Shown: in pieces, positions 44,728-56,795 of the stretch
Layout: every line of letters starts with the position of its first letter
How positions within the stretch are numbered: position 1 is the first letter of the stretch
DNA from: Pleurodeles waltl
Lineage: Eukaryota; Chordata; Amphibia; Caudata; Salamandridae
Length of the DNA: 64,000 bases
Direction of reading: 5' to 3'
NCBI RefSeq assembly: GCF_031143425.1
Contig: NC_090441.1
Location: forward strand, 223,568,928 to 223,632,927
Position numbers and translations under genes: made by a program
The notes under the pieces: model-generated
The model's input: only the letters and a program-made list of their open reading frames with translations
Told to the model about the DNA's origin: nothing
Databases searched by the model: none

Positions 44728-46240
44728 CACACTCCTTCCACATGGCCTTTAAGTATGCAGACATGAAATTGCTTCCTCTGTCTGATACTACTTCCTTTGG
44801 GAAGCCCACCCTGGAAAATATTCCCAGGAGGGCCTTTGCCACTGCAGGAGCTGTAGTGGTCCTTAAAGGAATTGCTTCAGGATATCTTGTGGCATGGTCC
44901 ACTACCACCAAGATAAACCTATTGCCTGAAGCAGTAGGAGGGTCAAGGGGGCCAACTATGTCAACCCCTACCCTTTCAAAGGGAACCCCAACCACAGGCA
45001 GTGGGATAAGGGGTGCCTTTGGGGTGCCACCTGTCTTGCCACTGGCTTGACAGGTTTCACAGGACTTACAAAATTCCTTTGTGTCCTCAGACATCCTAGG
45101 CCAATGAAACAGGGGAACAAGCCTGTCCCAAGTTTTCATTTGTCCTAGATGCCCAGCTAAGGGAATGTCATGTGCCAGTGTTAGGAGGAACTTTCTGTAC
45201 TCCTGAGGAATCACTAATCTCCTGGCAGCTCCAGGTTTAGGATCCCTATGCTCAGTGTACAAGAGGTTGTCCTCCCAGTAAACTCTGTGAGAGTCACTGA
45301 CATCCCCATTAGCCTGTTTGACAGCTTGCTGTCTGAGACCCTCTAATGTGGGACAGGTTTGCTGTGCCACACTCAGCTCCTCTCTGGCAGGCCCCCCTTC
45401 ACCCAAAAGCTCAGCAGTGTCTGCTTCCAGCTCCTCTGGTGTAGGTTCTGCACAGGGAGGGAATTCTTCTTCCTCAGAAGTAGAATCCACTGTAGAGGGT
45501 GGGATAGTAGGAAGTGGTTTGCTTCTACTAGCCCTAGCTTTAGGGAGCACTTGGTCCATTGTTCCAGGATCCAAGCTTCCCTGTCCTTTTTGCTTTTTGG
45601 CCTGAGCCCTTGTCAAAGCAAAAATATGCCCTGGGATGCCCAGCATTGCTGCATGGGCCTCCAACTCCACATCTGACCAAGCTGATGTCTCCAAATCATT
45701 CCCTAATAGACAGTCTACAGGTAAATCTGAAGCTACCACAACTTTCTTTGGACCAGTTACCCCCCCCCAGTTGAGATTTACAACAGCCATGGGGTGGCTT
45801 TGTGTTATGTTGTGAGCATCGGTTACTTGGTACTGGTGTCCAAGTATGTGTTGTTCAGGGTGCACCAGTTTCTCAATCACCATTGTGACACTGGCACCTG
45901 TGTCCCTGTAGGCCTGGACCTCAACACCATTTATTAGGGTTAGTTGCTTGTACTGCTCCAAGTTATGGGGGCAAGCAACCAAAGTGGCTAAGTCAATAGC
46001 CCCTTCAGAGACTAAAGTAGCCTCTGTGGTCTCCCTAATCAGACCAACCCCAACTAAGTTACCAAACTTGAGCCCAGCTACTCCCTTGGATTGGCTATTA
46101 GTAGGTTTGCTCCCACCACCACTGCTATTAGTAGGGACACCAGGTGTAGCAGTAGGGGTTGTAGTGGTAGGAGCAGTGGTGCCTTTCTTTGGACAACTGG
46201 GATCTGTTGTCCAATGGCCTTTTATTTTACATAAATAGCA
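44728..46240 (-). pseudogene. Element A: zinc knuckle, protease, integrase first part
   Basis: Same frame as gag, after the stop codon at 46241-46243. The first residues give a zinc knuckle (CYLCKIKGHW..DPSC), then the protease with YRDTGAS (about 45900) and CLLGNDLETS, a linker rich in acidic residues, the integrase zinc-binding domain (HDIPLAGHLG ... CKSCETCQASG, about 45070-45180), the first catalytic Asp in VGVDIVGPL and the second in VSDRGSNF. The frame is cut by element B at 44732 and continues at 34827. Linker KKQKGQG to EEEEF differs from B. Confidence 0.92.
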
Positions 46241-47584
46241 CTATGGTTTCTTTTCCTTGTTCTGATTAAAGGAGGATTTGGACCCACCACCCCCACCAGA
46301 GTGTTTTTGTGGGCCTGATGAAGACTCATTTTTAGATTTGTCCCCACCCTTGTCAGAAGACTTACCATCCTTCTTTTTGTTGCCATCTTTGTCACCCCCT
46401 GTATGAACTTTTCTGTTCACTCTTGTTCTGACCCATTTGTCTGCCTTCTTTCCCAATTCTTGGGGAGAGGTCAGATCAGAGTCCACCAAGTACTGGTGCA
46501 ACAAATCAGACACACAATTATTAAGAATATGCTCTCTCAGGATTAGGTTAAACAGGCTGTCATAATCAGTAACTTTACTGCCATGTAACCACCCCTCCAA
46601 GGCCTTCACTGAATGGTCAATGAAATCAACCCAGTCTTGTGAAGACTCCTTTTTGGTCTCTCTGAACTTTATCCTGTACTGTTCAGTGGTTAAGCCATAA
46701 CCATCCAGGAGTGCATTCTTAAGAACTTGGAAATTATTAGCATCATTTTCTTTCACAGTAAGGAGACTATCCCTACCTTTTTCACTAAATGATAGCCATA
46801 GGATAGCAGCCCACTGCATTTGAGGGACATCCTGTACAACACAGGCCCTCTCAAGTGCAGCAAACCACTTGTTAATGTCATCCCCCTCCTTATAAGGGGG
46901 AACTATCTTGTGCAGATTCCTGGAATCATGCTCTTTTGCAGGATGACTATGGGGAATGCTGCTGCTGGCACCATGGGTATCTAAACCCAACTTCTGTCTT
47001 TCCTTCTCTAATTCAAAAGACTGTCTATCCAAATCCAGCTGTTGCTTTTTAAGCTTCAGTCTGGTTTGTTCCACCCTCAACTTATTGAGTTCCCTCTCTA
47101 ACATTCTGTCATCAGGGTTGGTGGGAGGGACATTTCTAGAAACAGAGCTATGATGGGAATGAACAGAAGGAGACCTGTCCCTTACAGAAGCCACCCTAAC
47201 AGCTTGGTTTACAGAAACATTACTACCAGTATGGTGAGAATAAATGCTTTTGCTATGATGTGAGACAACACTATTTATTTGGTGTGGCTCATCATCATTA
47301 CCATCTATGCTAGATTGTCTAGTAATGGGCAGGCTAGGAAGTTTCTTTCCTGAATCTTTTCCTGGGGGAGTCCCTGAATCAGATTGGGAACTATTAGGTA
47401 CTTTTTCAACAGATGGGGCACCTATGGCCTTATCCTGTTCTCTAAGCATGTTAAGTAACAGTTCCAAGGAAGGATTTTTCCCTACACTCAAACCTCTCTC
47501 TATACAGAGACTCCTTGCTCTTTTCCAGCTAAGGTTGTCATATGCAAGTTTGGACAGATCAACACTTTGGCCTGTGCCAGACAT
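46241..47584 (-). CDS. Gag of element A (SCAN-like), ends at a stop before the knuckle
   Basis: 447 codons. Near-identical to the first 430 codons of B's Gag, including the coiled coil and the SCAN-like capsid part. The frame stops with TAG at 46241-46243 exactly where B has TGG (Trp) in KKPW, two residues before the zinc knuckle. One G-to-A change explains it. Because the downstream frame stays open for the rest of the element, this is more likely a recent null mutation than a programmed readthrough site, but readthrough cannot be excluded. Confidence 0.9.
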   Translation of the reverse strand: MSGTGQSVDLSKLAYDNLSWKRARSLCIERGLSVGKNPSLELLLNMLREQDKAIGAPSVEKVPNSSQSDSGTPPGKDSGKKLPSLPITRQSSIDGNDDEPHQINSVVSHHSKSIYSHHTGSNVSVNQAVRVASVRDRSPSVHSHHSSVSRNVPPTNPDDRMLERELNKLRVEQTRLKLKKQQLDLDRQSFELEKERQKLGLDTHGASSSIPHSHPAKEHDSRNLHKIVPPYKEGDDINKWFAALERACVVQDVPQMQWAAILWLSFSEKGRDSLLTVKENDANNFQVLKNALLDGYGLTTEQYRIKFRETKKESSQDWVDFIDHSVKALEGWLHGSKVTDYDSLFNLILREHILNNCVSDLLHQYLVDSDLTSPQELGKKADKWVRTRVNRKVHTGGDKDGNKKKDGKSSDKGGDKSKNESSSGPQKHSGGGGGSKSSFNQNKEKKP

Positions 47585-47830
47585 TTTTAGAGAGAGTTAA
47601 AGTGATAGAAAAAGAGAAAAAAGTTTTCAGAACTTTTTGGAAAGACAGAAAAAACTTTTTAAACTTTTAAGAACTTTTTGAAAGTTTAGAAGTACTTTTC
47701 AGCACTTAGAAAAGAGTGAAAAGAGGAAATGCAAAACTTTTTGGCTATGTGTATATACACTGACCTTGTTTTGTATATTTTTCTCTTATGAAAAGTACAA
47801 TGACAAGAGTGGTAAGTAGTCTCAAGCACT

Positions 47831-47852
47831 TATCCCACCACTGCACAACCAA
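47831..47852 (-). other. Primer-binding site of element A
   Basis: Minus strand TTGGTTGTGCAGTGGTGGG directly after the LTR end, identical to the site of element B. Confidence 0.65.
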
Positions 47853-50800
47853 TGTAGGAGGCTGGACTGGCTTGTAGTGAGTACCAAGGGGTACTTGCAC
47901 CTTGCACCAGGCCCAGTTATCCCTTATTAGTGTATAGGGTGTCTAGCAGTTTAGGCTGATAGATAATGGTAGCTTAGCAGAGCAGCTTAGGCTGAACTAG
48001 GAGACGTGTGAAGCTACTACAGTACCACTTAGTGTCATATGCACAATATCATAAGAAAACACAATACACAGTTATACTAAAAATAAAGGTACTTTATTTT
48101 TATGACAATATGCCAAAGTATCTTAGAGTGTACCCTCAGTGAGAGGATAGGAAATATACACAAGATATATATACACAATAGCAAAAATATGCAGTATAGT
48201 CTTAGAAAACAGTGCAAACAATGTATAGTTACCATAGGATGCAATGGGGAAACATAGGGATAGGGGCAACACAAACCATATACTCCAAAAGTGGAATGCG
48301 AACCACGAATGGACCCCAAACCTATGTGACCTTGTAGAGGGTCGCTGGGACTATTAGAAAATAGTGAGAGTTAGAAAAATAACCCTCCCCAAGACCCTGA
48401 AAAGTGAGTGCAAAGTGCACTAAAGTTCCCCTAAGGACAAAGAAGTCGTGTTAGAGGAATAATGCAGGAAAGACACAAACCAGCAATGCAACAACTGTGG
48501 ATTTCCAATCTAGGGTACCTGTGGAACAAGGGGACCAAGTCCAAAAGTCACAAGCAAGTCGGAGATGGGCAGATGCCCAGGAAATTCCAGCTGCGGGTGC
48601 AAAGAAGCTTCGACTGGACAGAAGAAGCTGAGGTTTCTGCAGGAACGAAAATGGCTAGAGACTTCCCCTTTGGTGGACGGATCCGTCTCGCCTCGGAGAG
48701 TCGTGCAGAAGTGTTTTCCCGCCGGAAGGACGCCAACAAGCCTTGCTAGTTGCAAATCGTGCGTTTGGCATTTTTGGACGCTGCTGGGGCCCAGGAGGGA
48801 CCAGGAGGTCGCAAATTGGACCTGAAGAGAGAGGGGACGTCGTGCAAGACAAAGAGCCCTCACTGAAGCAGGTAGCACCCGGAGAAGTGCCAGAAACAGG
48901 CACTACGAGGATGTGTGAAACGGTGCTCGCCGAAGTTGCACAAAGGAGTCCCACGTCGCCGGAGACCAACTTAGAAAGTCGTGCAGTGCAGGTTAGAGTG
49001 CCGTGGACCCAGGCTTGGCTGTGCACAAAGGATTTCTGCCGGAAGTGCACAGGGGCCGGAGTAGCTGCAAAGTTGCGGTTCCCAGCAATGCAGCCCAGCG
49101 AGGTGAGGCAAGGACTTACCTCCACCAAACTTGGACTGAAGAGTCACTGGACTGTGGGGGTCACTTGGACAGAGTCGCTGGATTCGAGGGACCTCGCTCG
49201 TTGTGCTGAGAGGAGACCCAAGGGACCAGTAATGCAGCTTTTTGGTGCCTGCAGTTGCAGGGGGAAAATTCCGTCGACCCACGGGAGATTTCTTCAGAGC
49301 TTCTGGTGCAGAGAGGAGGCAGACTACCCCCACAGCATGCACAAGCAGGAAAACAGTCGAGAAGGCGGCAGGATCAGCGTTACAGAGTTGCAGTAGTCGT
49401 CTTTGCTACTATGTTGCAGGTTTGCAGGCTTCCAGCGCGGTCAGCAGTCGATTCCTTATCAGAAGGTGAAGAGAGAGATGCAGAGGAACTCGGATGAGCT
49501 CTTGCATTCGTTATCTAAAGTTTCCCCTGAGACAGAGACCCTAAATAGCCAGAAAAGAGGGTTTGGCTACCTAGGAGAGAGGATAGGCTACTAACACCTG
49601 AAGGAGCCTATCAGCAGGAGTCTCTGACGTCACCTGGTGGCACTGGCCACTCAGAGCAGTCCAGTGTGCCAGCAGCACCTCTGTTTCCAAGATGGCAGAG
49701 GTCTGGAGCACACTGGAGGAGCTCTGGACACCTCCCAGGGGAGGTGCAGGTCAGGGGAGTGGTCACTCCCCTTTCCTTTGTCCAGTTTCGCGCCAGAGCA
49801 GGGGCTAAGGGGTCCCTGAACCGGTGTAGACTGGCTTATGCAGAATTGGGCACATCTGTGCCCAAGAAAGCATTTCCAGAGGCTGGGGGAGGCTACTCCT
49901 CCCCTGCCTTCACACCATTTTCCAAAGGGAGAGGGTGTCACACCCTCTCTCTGAGGAAGTCCTTTGTTCTGCCATCCTGGGCCAAGCCTGGCTGGACCCC
50001 AGGGGGCAGAAACCTGTCTGAGGGGTTGGCAGCAGCAGCAGCTGCAGTGAAGACCCCTGAAAAGCACACTGGAGGAGCTCTGGACACCTCCCAGGGGAGG
50101 TGCAGGTCAGGGGAGTGGTCACTCCCCTTTCCTTTGTCCAGTTTCGCGCCAGAGCAGGGGCTAAGGGGTCCCTGAACCGGTGTAGACTGGCTTATGCAGA
50201 ATTGGGCACATCTGTGCCCAACAAAGCATTTCCAGAGGCTGGGGGAGGCTACTCCTCCCCTGCCTTCACACCATTTTCCAAAGGGAGAGGGTGTCACACC
50301 CTCTCTCAGAGGAAGTTCTTTGTTCTGCCATCCTGGGCCAGGCCTGGCTGGACCCCAGGAGGGCAGATGCCTGTCTGAGGGGTTGGCAGCAGCAGCAGCT
50401 GCAGTGAAACCCCAGGAAGGGCAGTTTGGCAGTACCAGGGTCTGTGCTACAGACCACTGGGATCATGGGATTGTGCCAACTATGCCAGGATGGCATAGAG
50501 GGGGCAATTCCATGATCATAGACATGTTAGATGGCCATATTCGGAGTTACCATTGTGAAGCTACATATAGGTAGTGACCTATATGTAGTGCACGCGTGTA
50601 ATGGTGTCCCCGCACTCACAAAGTTCAGGGAATTGGCTCCGAACAATGTGGGGGCACCTTGGCTAGTGCCAGGGTGCCCTCACACTAAGTAACTTTGCAC
50701 CTAACCTTTACCAGGTAAAGGTTAGACATATAGGTGACTTATAAGTTACTTAAGTGCAGTGTAAAATGGCTGTGAAATAACGTGGACGTTATTTCACTCA

Positions 50801-51203
50801 GGCTGCAGTGGCAGGCCTGTGTAAGGATTGTCAGAGCTCCCTATGGGTGGCAAAAGAAATGCTGCAGCCCATAGGGATCTCCTGGAACCCCAATACCCTG
50901 GGTACCTCAGTACCATATACTAGGGAATTATAAGGGTGTTCCAGTAAGCCAATGTAAATTGGTTAAAATGGTCACTAGCCTGTTAGTGACAATTTGGAAA
51001 GAAATGAGAGAGCATAACCACTGAGGTTCTGATTAGCAGAGCCTCAGTGAGACAGTTAGTTACTACACAGGTAACACATTCAGACACACTTATGAGCACT
51101 GGGGCCTTGGGTTACCAGGGTCCCAGTGACACATACAACTAAAACAACATATATACAGTGAAAAATGGGGGTAACATGCCAGGCAAGATGGTACTTTCCT
51201 ACA
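47853..51203 (-). mobile_element. 5' LTR of element A with internal duplication (3351 bp)
   Basis: Begins TGTAGGAAAGTACC at 51203, ends at 47853. It is 357 bp longer than the 3' LTR because 49708-50063 is repeated in tandem as 50064-50419. Splice-like pair at 48519-49119, AATAAA on the minus strand at 48093-48098. Confidence 0.93.
49708..50419. repeat. 356-bp tandem duplication in A's 5' LTR
   Basis: GCACACTGGAGGAGCTCTGG occurs at 49708 and again at 50064, and the following 350 bp repeat with few differences. The 3' LTR has a single copy. LTRs are identical when an element integrates, so the duplication came later. Confidence 0.9.
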
Positions 51204-51707
51204 GGTATTCTTTACACCCCTAGTGTTTTCTTACACTCCCAGTGACCCTCTACACACTACACTAGCCTAGGGGTCCATTTGTGGTTCGCATTCCACTTTC
51301 TTAGTATATGGTTTGTGTTGCCCCTAGGCCTATTGCATCCTATTGTATTCTACAGTGTTAGCACTACTTTTGGACTGTTTTACTTACCTGTTTTGGTTAT
51401 TGGTGTATATTTTGTGTATGTTATTTACCTCCTAAGGAAGTATATCCTCTGAGATATTTTGGGCACATTGTCACTAAAATAAAGTACCTTTATTTTTAGC
51501 AACTATGAGTATTTCCTTTCTTATGATATAGTACCTATATGATACTAGTGGTATTGCATGAGCTTTGCCTTGGCTGCTCTGCTATAGCTACTTCTATCAG
51601 CCTAAGCTGCTAGAACACTACTACACTCTACTAATAAGGGATAACTGGACCTGACACAAGGTGTAAGTACCATTGGTACCCACTACAAGCCAGGCCAGCC
51701 TCCTACA
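51204..51707 (+). mobile_element. Solo Gmr1-type LTR C, 3' portion
   Basis: Continues from 29657 after the GGTAT duplication. Contains the family's AATAAA near 51478 and the CCTCCTACA terminus at 51707. Confidence 0.85.
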
Positions 51708-52265
51708 ACTGTCACCGGCATGGCGGTCTGGACAGCCATATAAACAACAAGGGAAGACCGCCACAGGTGGGCCACCGTCCCGCCAGACTTCCACCGACAG
51801 GTAGCCTGGCGATGGCGGATTTCTCTATCCGACAGGGCCGGATAGAGAACTCTTGTTCCTCCAGCCTCTCCCTGGCGGTTTTCCCCACCAGGGAAAGGCT
51901 GGCAGAAGCGGTGCTCCGGGGCTTCTGCACTGCCCATGCCAAGCGCATGGGCAGTGCAAGGGCCCCATGCACAGCCCCTTCGCACAGGTCACTGCCTGAT
52001 GTGCAGGCAGTGATCTGCGTGACGGGTGCTGCTGCACCTGCTGCACTGCAGCATAGACTGCGGCATAGACGACGGCTCCATGTGGAGCCGTCGGCAATGT
52101 CCTGGCCCAGCATTCCACTGAGCTGGCTGGCGGGAACACTGTTTTTTTCCGCTGGCCTGGTGGAAAGTTTTTCATACAGCCGGCGAGGTCTCATGGGGGC
52201 TACCGATCTATGTTTCAACCGCCAGCATGAACACGGCAGAGAATCCCGCCTTGTCATAATAACCC
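51708..52265. mobile_element. Multi-hairpin element D, right part
   Basis: GC-rich series of hairpins, e.g. 51927-51957 (GCACTGCCCATGC arm) and 51989-52013 (TCACTGCCTG arm), corresponding in sequence and order to hairpins of copy E but with paired changes. The right end, GTCATAATAACCCCC near 52253-52267, resembles the family terminus GTCAGAATGACCCCC. Left end mostly missing. Confidence 0.7.
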
Positions 52266-53821
52266 CCTGTGTCTCCATAACTGATGGCACAAGATTTGGG
52301 GACATGTAAAGAATATTGTTAATTGGATCACCAACTCCTCAATGAGAGAGTCCTTTACACAATTAAACAAGTGTTTGAGAACAGACTACTGTGTCCTCTG
52401 CAGCCATATCCTTGAAGATGATTTTGGCATGAATTAGAAGTCACTATAAAGCTTTCCTGACTCCTGATATTAACAGATTTGTTCACCTGACAAATAAAAC
52501 ACAAAGCTGCATTTTGAATTTACTGGAACCAGTCTTAGGAGATGCCAGAAGGATGGAAGTAACGTATTCTATTTTTGGATTGAATAGTGGCATTAACTAC
52601 TAGACTTCAGAAATTAGAATGTCAAGTTGTCAAGCTGTTCCACATGTATCTCAAGATCAAGATTGAAATGAATGTGTATCCACATATTGTAGTACTCCCC
52701 TACTTTTTGTCTGTCTTCTGGACGCAACTTAGACTGGAGATTCCCAGTGACAGTGCTCTATTCCTAAAATAGAAAGGAAGGGAATTTGCCAATCAGGGTT
52801 AGGTAATTGGCCCTTCCCATAGGAAGTGGACACTGCAGTGGGTGTAGCCACCCAAAGGTAAGTGTCCCACTGGACACTACCAGGTTCCCATTAAAACACC
52901 CACAAAATTCAATATTTAGTGGGCATCCCTAGACCAGGTAATCAGACTTGAAGGTCCCAAAGAAGACCAGCACAAAGAAGATCCAAGGCACGAGAACTGT
53001 GGACCTGCTGCACAAAGAAAAGGTACCAAACGCTGCCTGCTGCACCCAGGACCCAACAATCACCACTTTGGAGCTGCTGGACACTGGACTGTTCTCGAAA
53101 AACCCAGAGTACCTCCAGGCTTCACCAATCATCCAAGAACTCCCTCCAGAGTGGAGGTACCACTCTGCAACAACCAAGGAATCAGCAACCCAGTGAGGGT
53201 CACCTTACTGACCAGCTGCTAACTCCTGAACCGGAAGTTGCAGCTGGATCCGATGACACACCAATGACCACAAGGACAAACTTTGCAAGTGTGCCACGTT
53301 TGGTGGCATTGTGCCCTCCAGTGGATAGACTGTACAAATACACTGGGTACTAGTCAGCTAATAGGAGACACCTGGAAAACCAGCTCACCCAGAGCTGAAA
53401 AAGGACCAGGAGGAAGTCCTCATCAAGGAATTTCAGGAACACCCTGGACCTCACACCAGAGTGCCCCCGTTGTCCTGTAAGCAACCTTCAAAGAGACCTA
53501 CCCCCAGATCCAAAGGCCATGTTTCTGCACAGCCTCTGGCTCACCAATTCATTCTGTACCCGGCTACCGTGTGCACTGCAATGAAGAACCAGCTGTGCCT
53601 CCACGGGTCCATCACCCATTGTGACCTCAACACTCAAAGGAGAGCCCAAAGAACTACCTTTAACTTGACCGGAGCTGACCTTTTCCAAGTGGTCCCTCTC
53701 GATAGCCCTGCACAAGCTCCTAGAGACTTTGCACTGCTGCTCCTGCTCGACCCGGGAGCTGCCAGAGCTTCACCAGCTGGCACATTGGGCCCACCGACAA
53801 CCTTGAGCAACCTGCAAAAGT
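52266..53821. other. No gene seen; anonymous sequence
   Basis: No credible frame, TIR or LTR end. 52900-53820 is CA/GA-rich exon-like sequence with several 60-120-codon frames on both strands; the style resembles the leader part of Gmr1-type LTRs, but I found no copy in the window to align it with. Confidence 0.45.
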
Positions 53822-56335
53822 TGAAGAGCTTGTAAAGGGTCGCTGGGACTGTAAGAACACAGTGAGGGTTAGAAAAATAGCCTACCCCAAGACCCTGAAA
53901 AGTAGGTGTAAAGTGCACCTACTACCCCCGGAGAGCACAAAAGTTGTGATAGGGGTATTCTGCAGGAAGAACAAACACCAGCAATGCAACAACAGTGGAT
54001 TTCCGGACCTGAGTACCTGTAAGACAAGGGGACCAAGTCCAATAGTCGCAACAGTGTCGAGAGTGGGCAGGAGCCCAGGAAATGCCAGCTGAGGGTGCAA
54101 GGAAGCTGCCACCGGTTGGAAGAAGCTTGGAGTTCTGCAAGAAAGAAGAGGACTAGGAACTTCTCCTTTGGAGGTTGGATGTCCCACGTGGCGATGAAGC
54201 TTGCAGATGTGTTCCCAAGCAGAAAGATCATAAACAAGCCTTGCTAGCTGCAAGGGTTGCGGTAGAGGTTTTTGGGTGCTGCTGTGGCCCAGGAGGGACC
54301 AGAATGTTGCCACTTGGAGGAGGAGACAGAGGGGGCGCCCAGCAACTCAAGGAGCCCTCACAGAAGTAGGCAGCACACACAAAAGTACCTGAACAGGCAC
54401 TTGGAAGAAAAGTGAACCGGAGTCCACGCGAAGTCACAAAAGGGAGTCCCACGATGCCGGAGGACACTTCAGAAGGTTGTGCAATGCAGGATAGAGTGTC
54501 GGGACCCAGGCTTGGCTGTACATGAAGGAAATCCTGGAAGAGTGCAGGGGAGCCAGAGCAGCTGCAAATCATGCGGTACTCAGGTTTGCAGTCTAGCGTG
54601 GGGAGGTAAGGACTTACCTCCACCAAACTTGGACTGAAGAGTCACTGGACTGTGGGAGTCACTTGGACAGGGTTGCTGAGTTCCAGGGACCACGCTCGTC
54701 AGGATGAGAGGGGACCCAGAGGACCAGTGTTGCAGTCTTTTGGTGCCTGAGTTAGCAGGGGGAAGATTCTGTTGACCCACAGGAGATTTCTTTGGAGCTT
54801 CTGGTTTAGGGTGAAGGCAGGCTACCCTCAGAGCATGCACCACCTGGAAACAGTCGAGAAAGCAGGCAGGATGAGGCACTACAATGTTGCTCGTAGTCGT
54901 GTTGCTACTTTGTTGCGGTTTTGCAGGCGTCCTGAGCAGTCAGCGGTCGATCCTTTGGTAGAAGGTGAAGAGGGAGAAGAAGAGGAACTCTGGTGAGCTC
55001 TTGAAATCGTTATCTGAAGAATTCCCCAAAGCAGACACCCTAAATAGCCAGAAAAGGAGGTTTGGCTACCTAGGAAGGAGAGTTGGCTACCAAGAGAGGT
55101 AAGAGCCTATCAGAAGGAGACTCTGACGTCACCTGCTGGCACTGGCCACTCAGAGCAGTCCAGTGTGCCCCCAACACCTCTGTTTCCAAGATGGCAGAGG
55201 TCTGGGACACACTGGAGGAGCTCTGGGCACCTCCCCTGGGAGGTGCAGGTCAGGGGAGTTGTCACTCCCCTTTCCTTTGTCCAGTTTCACGCCACAGCAG
55301 GTTTGGGGGATCCCTAAACTGGTGTAGACTGGCTTATGCAGAGATGGGCACCATCTGTGCCCATCAAAGCATTTCCAGAGGCTGGGGGAAGCTACTCCTC
55401 CCCAGCCCTTCACACCTATTTCCAAAGGGAGAGGGTGTAACACCCTCTCTCAGAGGAAATCCTTTGTTCTGCCTTCCTGGGCCAGGGCTGCCTGGACCCC
55501 AGGAGGGCAGAAACCTGTCTGAGGGGTTGGCAGCAGCAGCAGCTGCAGTGGAGACCCCGGAAAGGCAGTTTGGCAGTACCCGGTTACTGTGCTGGAGACC
55601 CAGGGGATCATGGAATTGTCACCCCAATTCCAGAATGGTATTGGGGAGACAATTCCATGATCTTAGACATGTTACATGGCCATGTTCGGAGTTACCATTG
55701 TGACGCTATACATAGGTAGTGACCTATGTATAGTGCACACGTGAAATGGTGTCCCCGCACTCACAAAGTCCGGGGAATTTGCCCTGAACGATGTGGGGGC
55801 ATCTTGGCTAATGCCAGGGTGCCCACACACTAAGTAACTTTGCACCCAACCTTCACCAGGTGAAGGTTAGACATATAGGTGACTTATAAGTTACTTAAGT
55901 GCAGTGGTACATGGCTGTGAAATAACGTGGACGTTATGTCACGCAGGCTGCAGTGGCAGGCCTGTGTAAGAATTGTCAGAGCTCCCTATGGGTGGCAAAA
56001 GAAATGCTGCAGCCCATAGGGATCTCTTGGAACCCCAATACCCTGGGTACCTCAGTACCATATACTAGGGAATTATATGGGTGTACCAGTATGCCAATGT
56101 GAATTGGTAAATTTAGTCACTAGCCTGTAAGTGACAAATTTGGAAAGCAGAGAGAGCATAACCACTGAGGTTCTGGTTAGCAGAGCCTCAGTGAGACAGT
56201 TAGGCATCACACAGGGAACACATACAGGGCACATACTTATGAGCACTGGGGCCCTGCCTGGCAGGGTCCCAGTGACAAATAGACTAAAACAACATATTTA
56301 AAGTGAACTATGGCAGGCAAGATGGTACCTTCCTA
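53822..56335 (-). mobile_element. Gmr1-type LTR K, truncated at its 3' end
   Basis: Begins TGTAGGAAGGTACCATCTT at 56335 on the minus strand and follows the family to AGGGTCGCTGGGACT at about 53825; the last ~480 bp are missing, including the poly(A) signal. Diverged from A and B throughout. The putative splice pair is kept (54617 and 54017), again 601 bp apart, with acceptor TCTTACAG. Confidence 0.88.
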
Positions 56336-56795
56336 CACGCCACACCAAAGGTCCGTGATAAACTGGAGATAACAAAATCGACACTGTCACGCCAACAGGA
56401 CTGCTCCCACACTATCACGAACCACAAATCCACGCAGCGGTCTTTCAACCGCGGTATTCCATTGGCGGTACACACTGCCGTGCTCAAAATATACACACAT
56501 TTACAAAAACATAACCACATTGGACAATTCGAAATACACACACCTGATACACATACACACACCATTCCCACACACCCAATACTATGTAAAACCCACACAT
56601 ACACATCACCCACAAACTCCTCCGACCAAAATGGAGAATGAAGCACAGAGAGAGACACCACCATCAACAAACTAGCATCCACAGGCACACAACACCATCA
56701 CTCACACAACATCCATGCACCTCACACAACACACACAAACACATCCCCTCACACATCACAACACACACCACCTCACACATCACCCACACCACACC

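Larger units (their letters stand above)
29658..51203 (-). mobile_element. Gmr1-like Ty3/gypsy element A, near intact
   Basis: LTRs at 47853-51203 (5') and 29658-32651 (3') are flanked by a perfect 5-bp duplication, GGTAT (29653-29657 and 51204-51208). Without the 9.9-kb insert B the element is about 11.6 kb. Sense order is gag, protease, integrase, RT, RNase H. Integrase before RT is the mark of Gmr1-like elements, a deuterostome Ty3/gypsy group with a copia-like order. After removal of B and one CACAC copy, gag to RNase H is a single frame of about 1660 codons with one stop codon. Confidence 0.95.

Noticed and set aside
52948..53835. Exon-like frames suggesting a host gene
   Set aside because: No continuous frame, no consistent splice sites and frames of similar size on both strands. 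Composition resembles LTR leader sequence.
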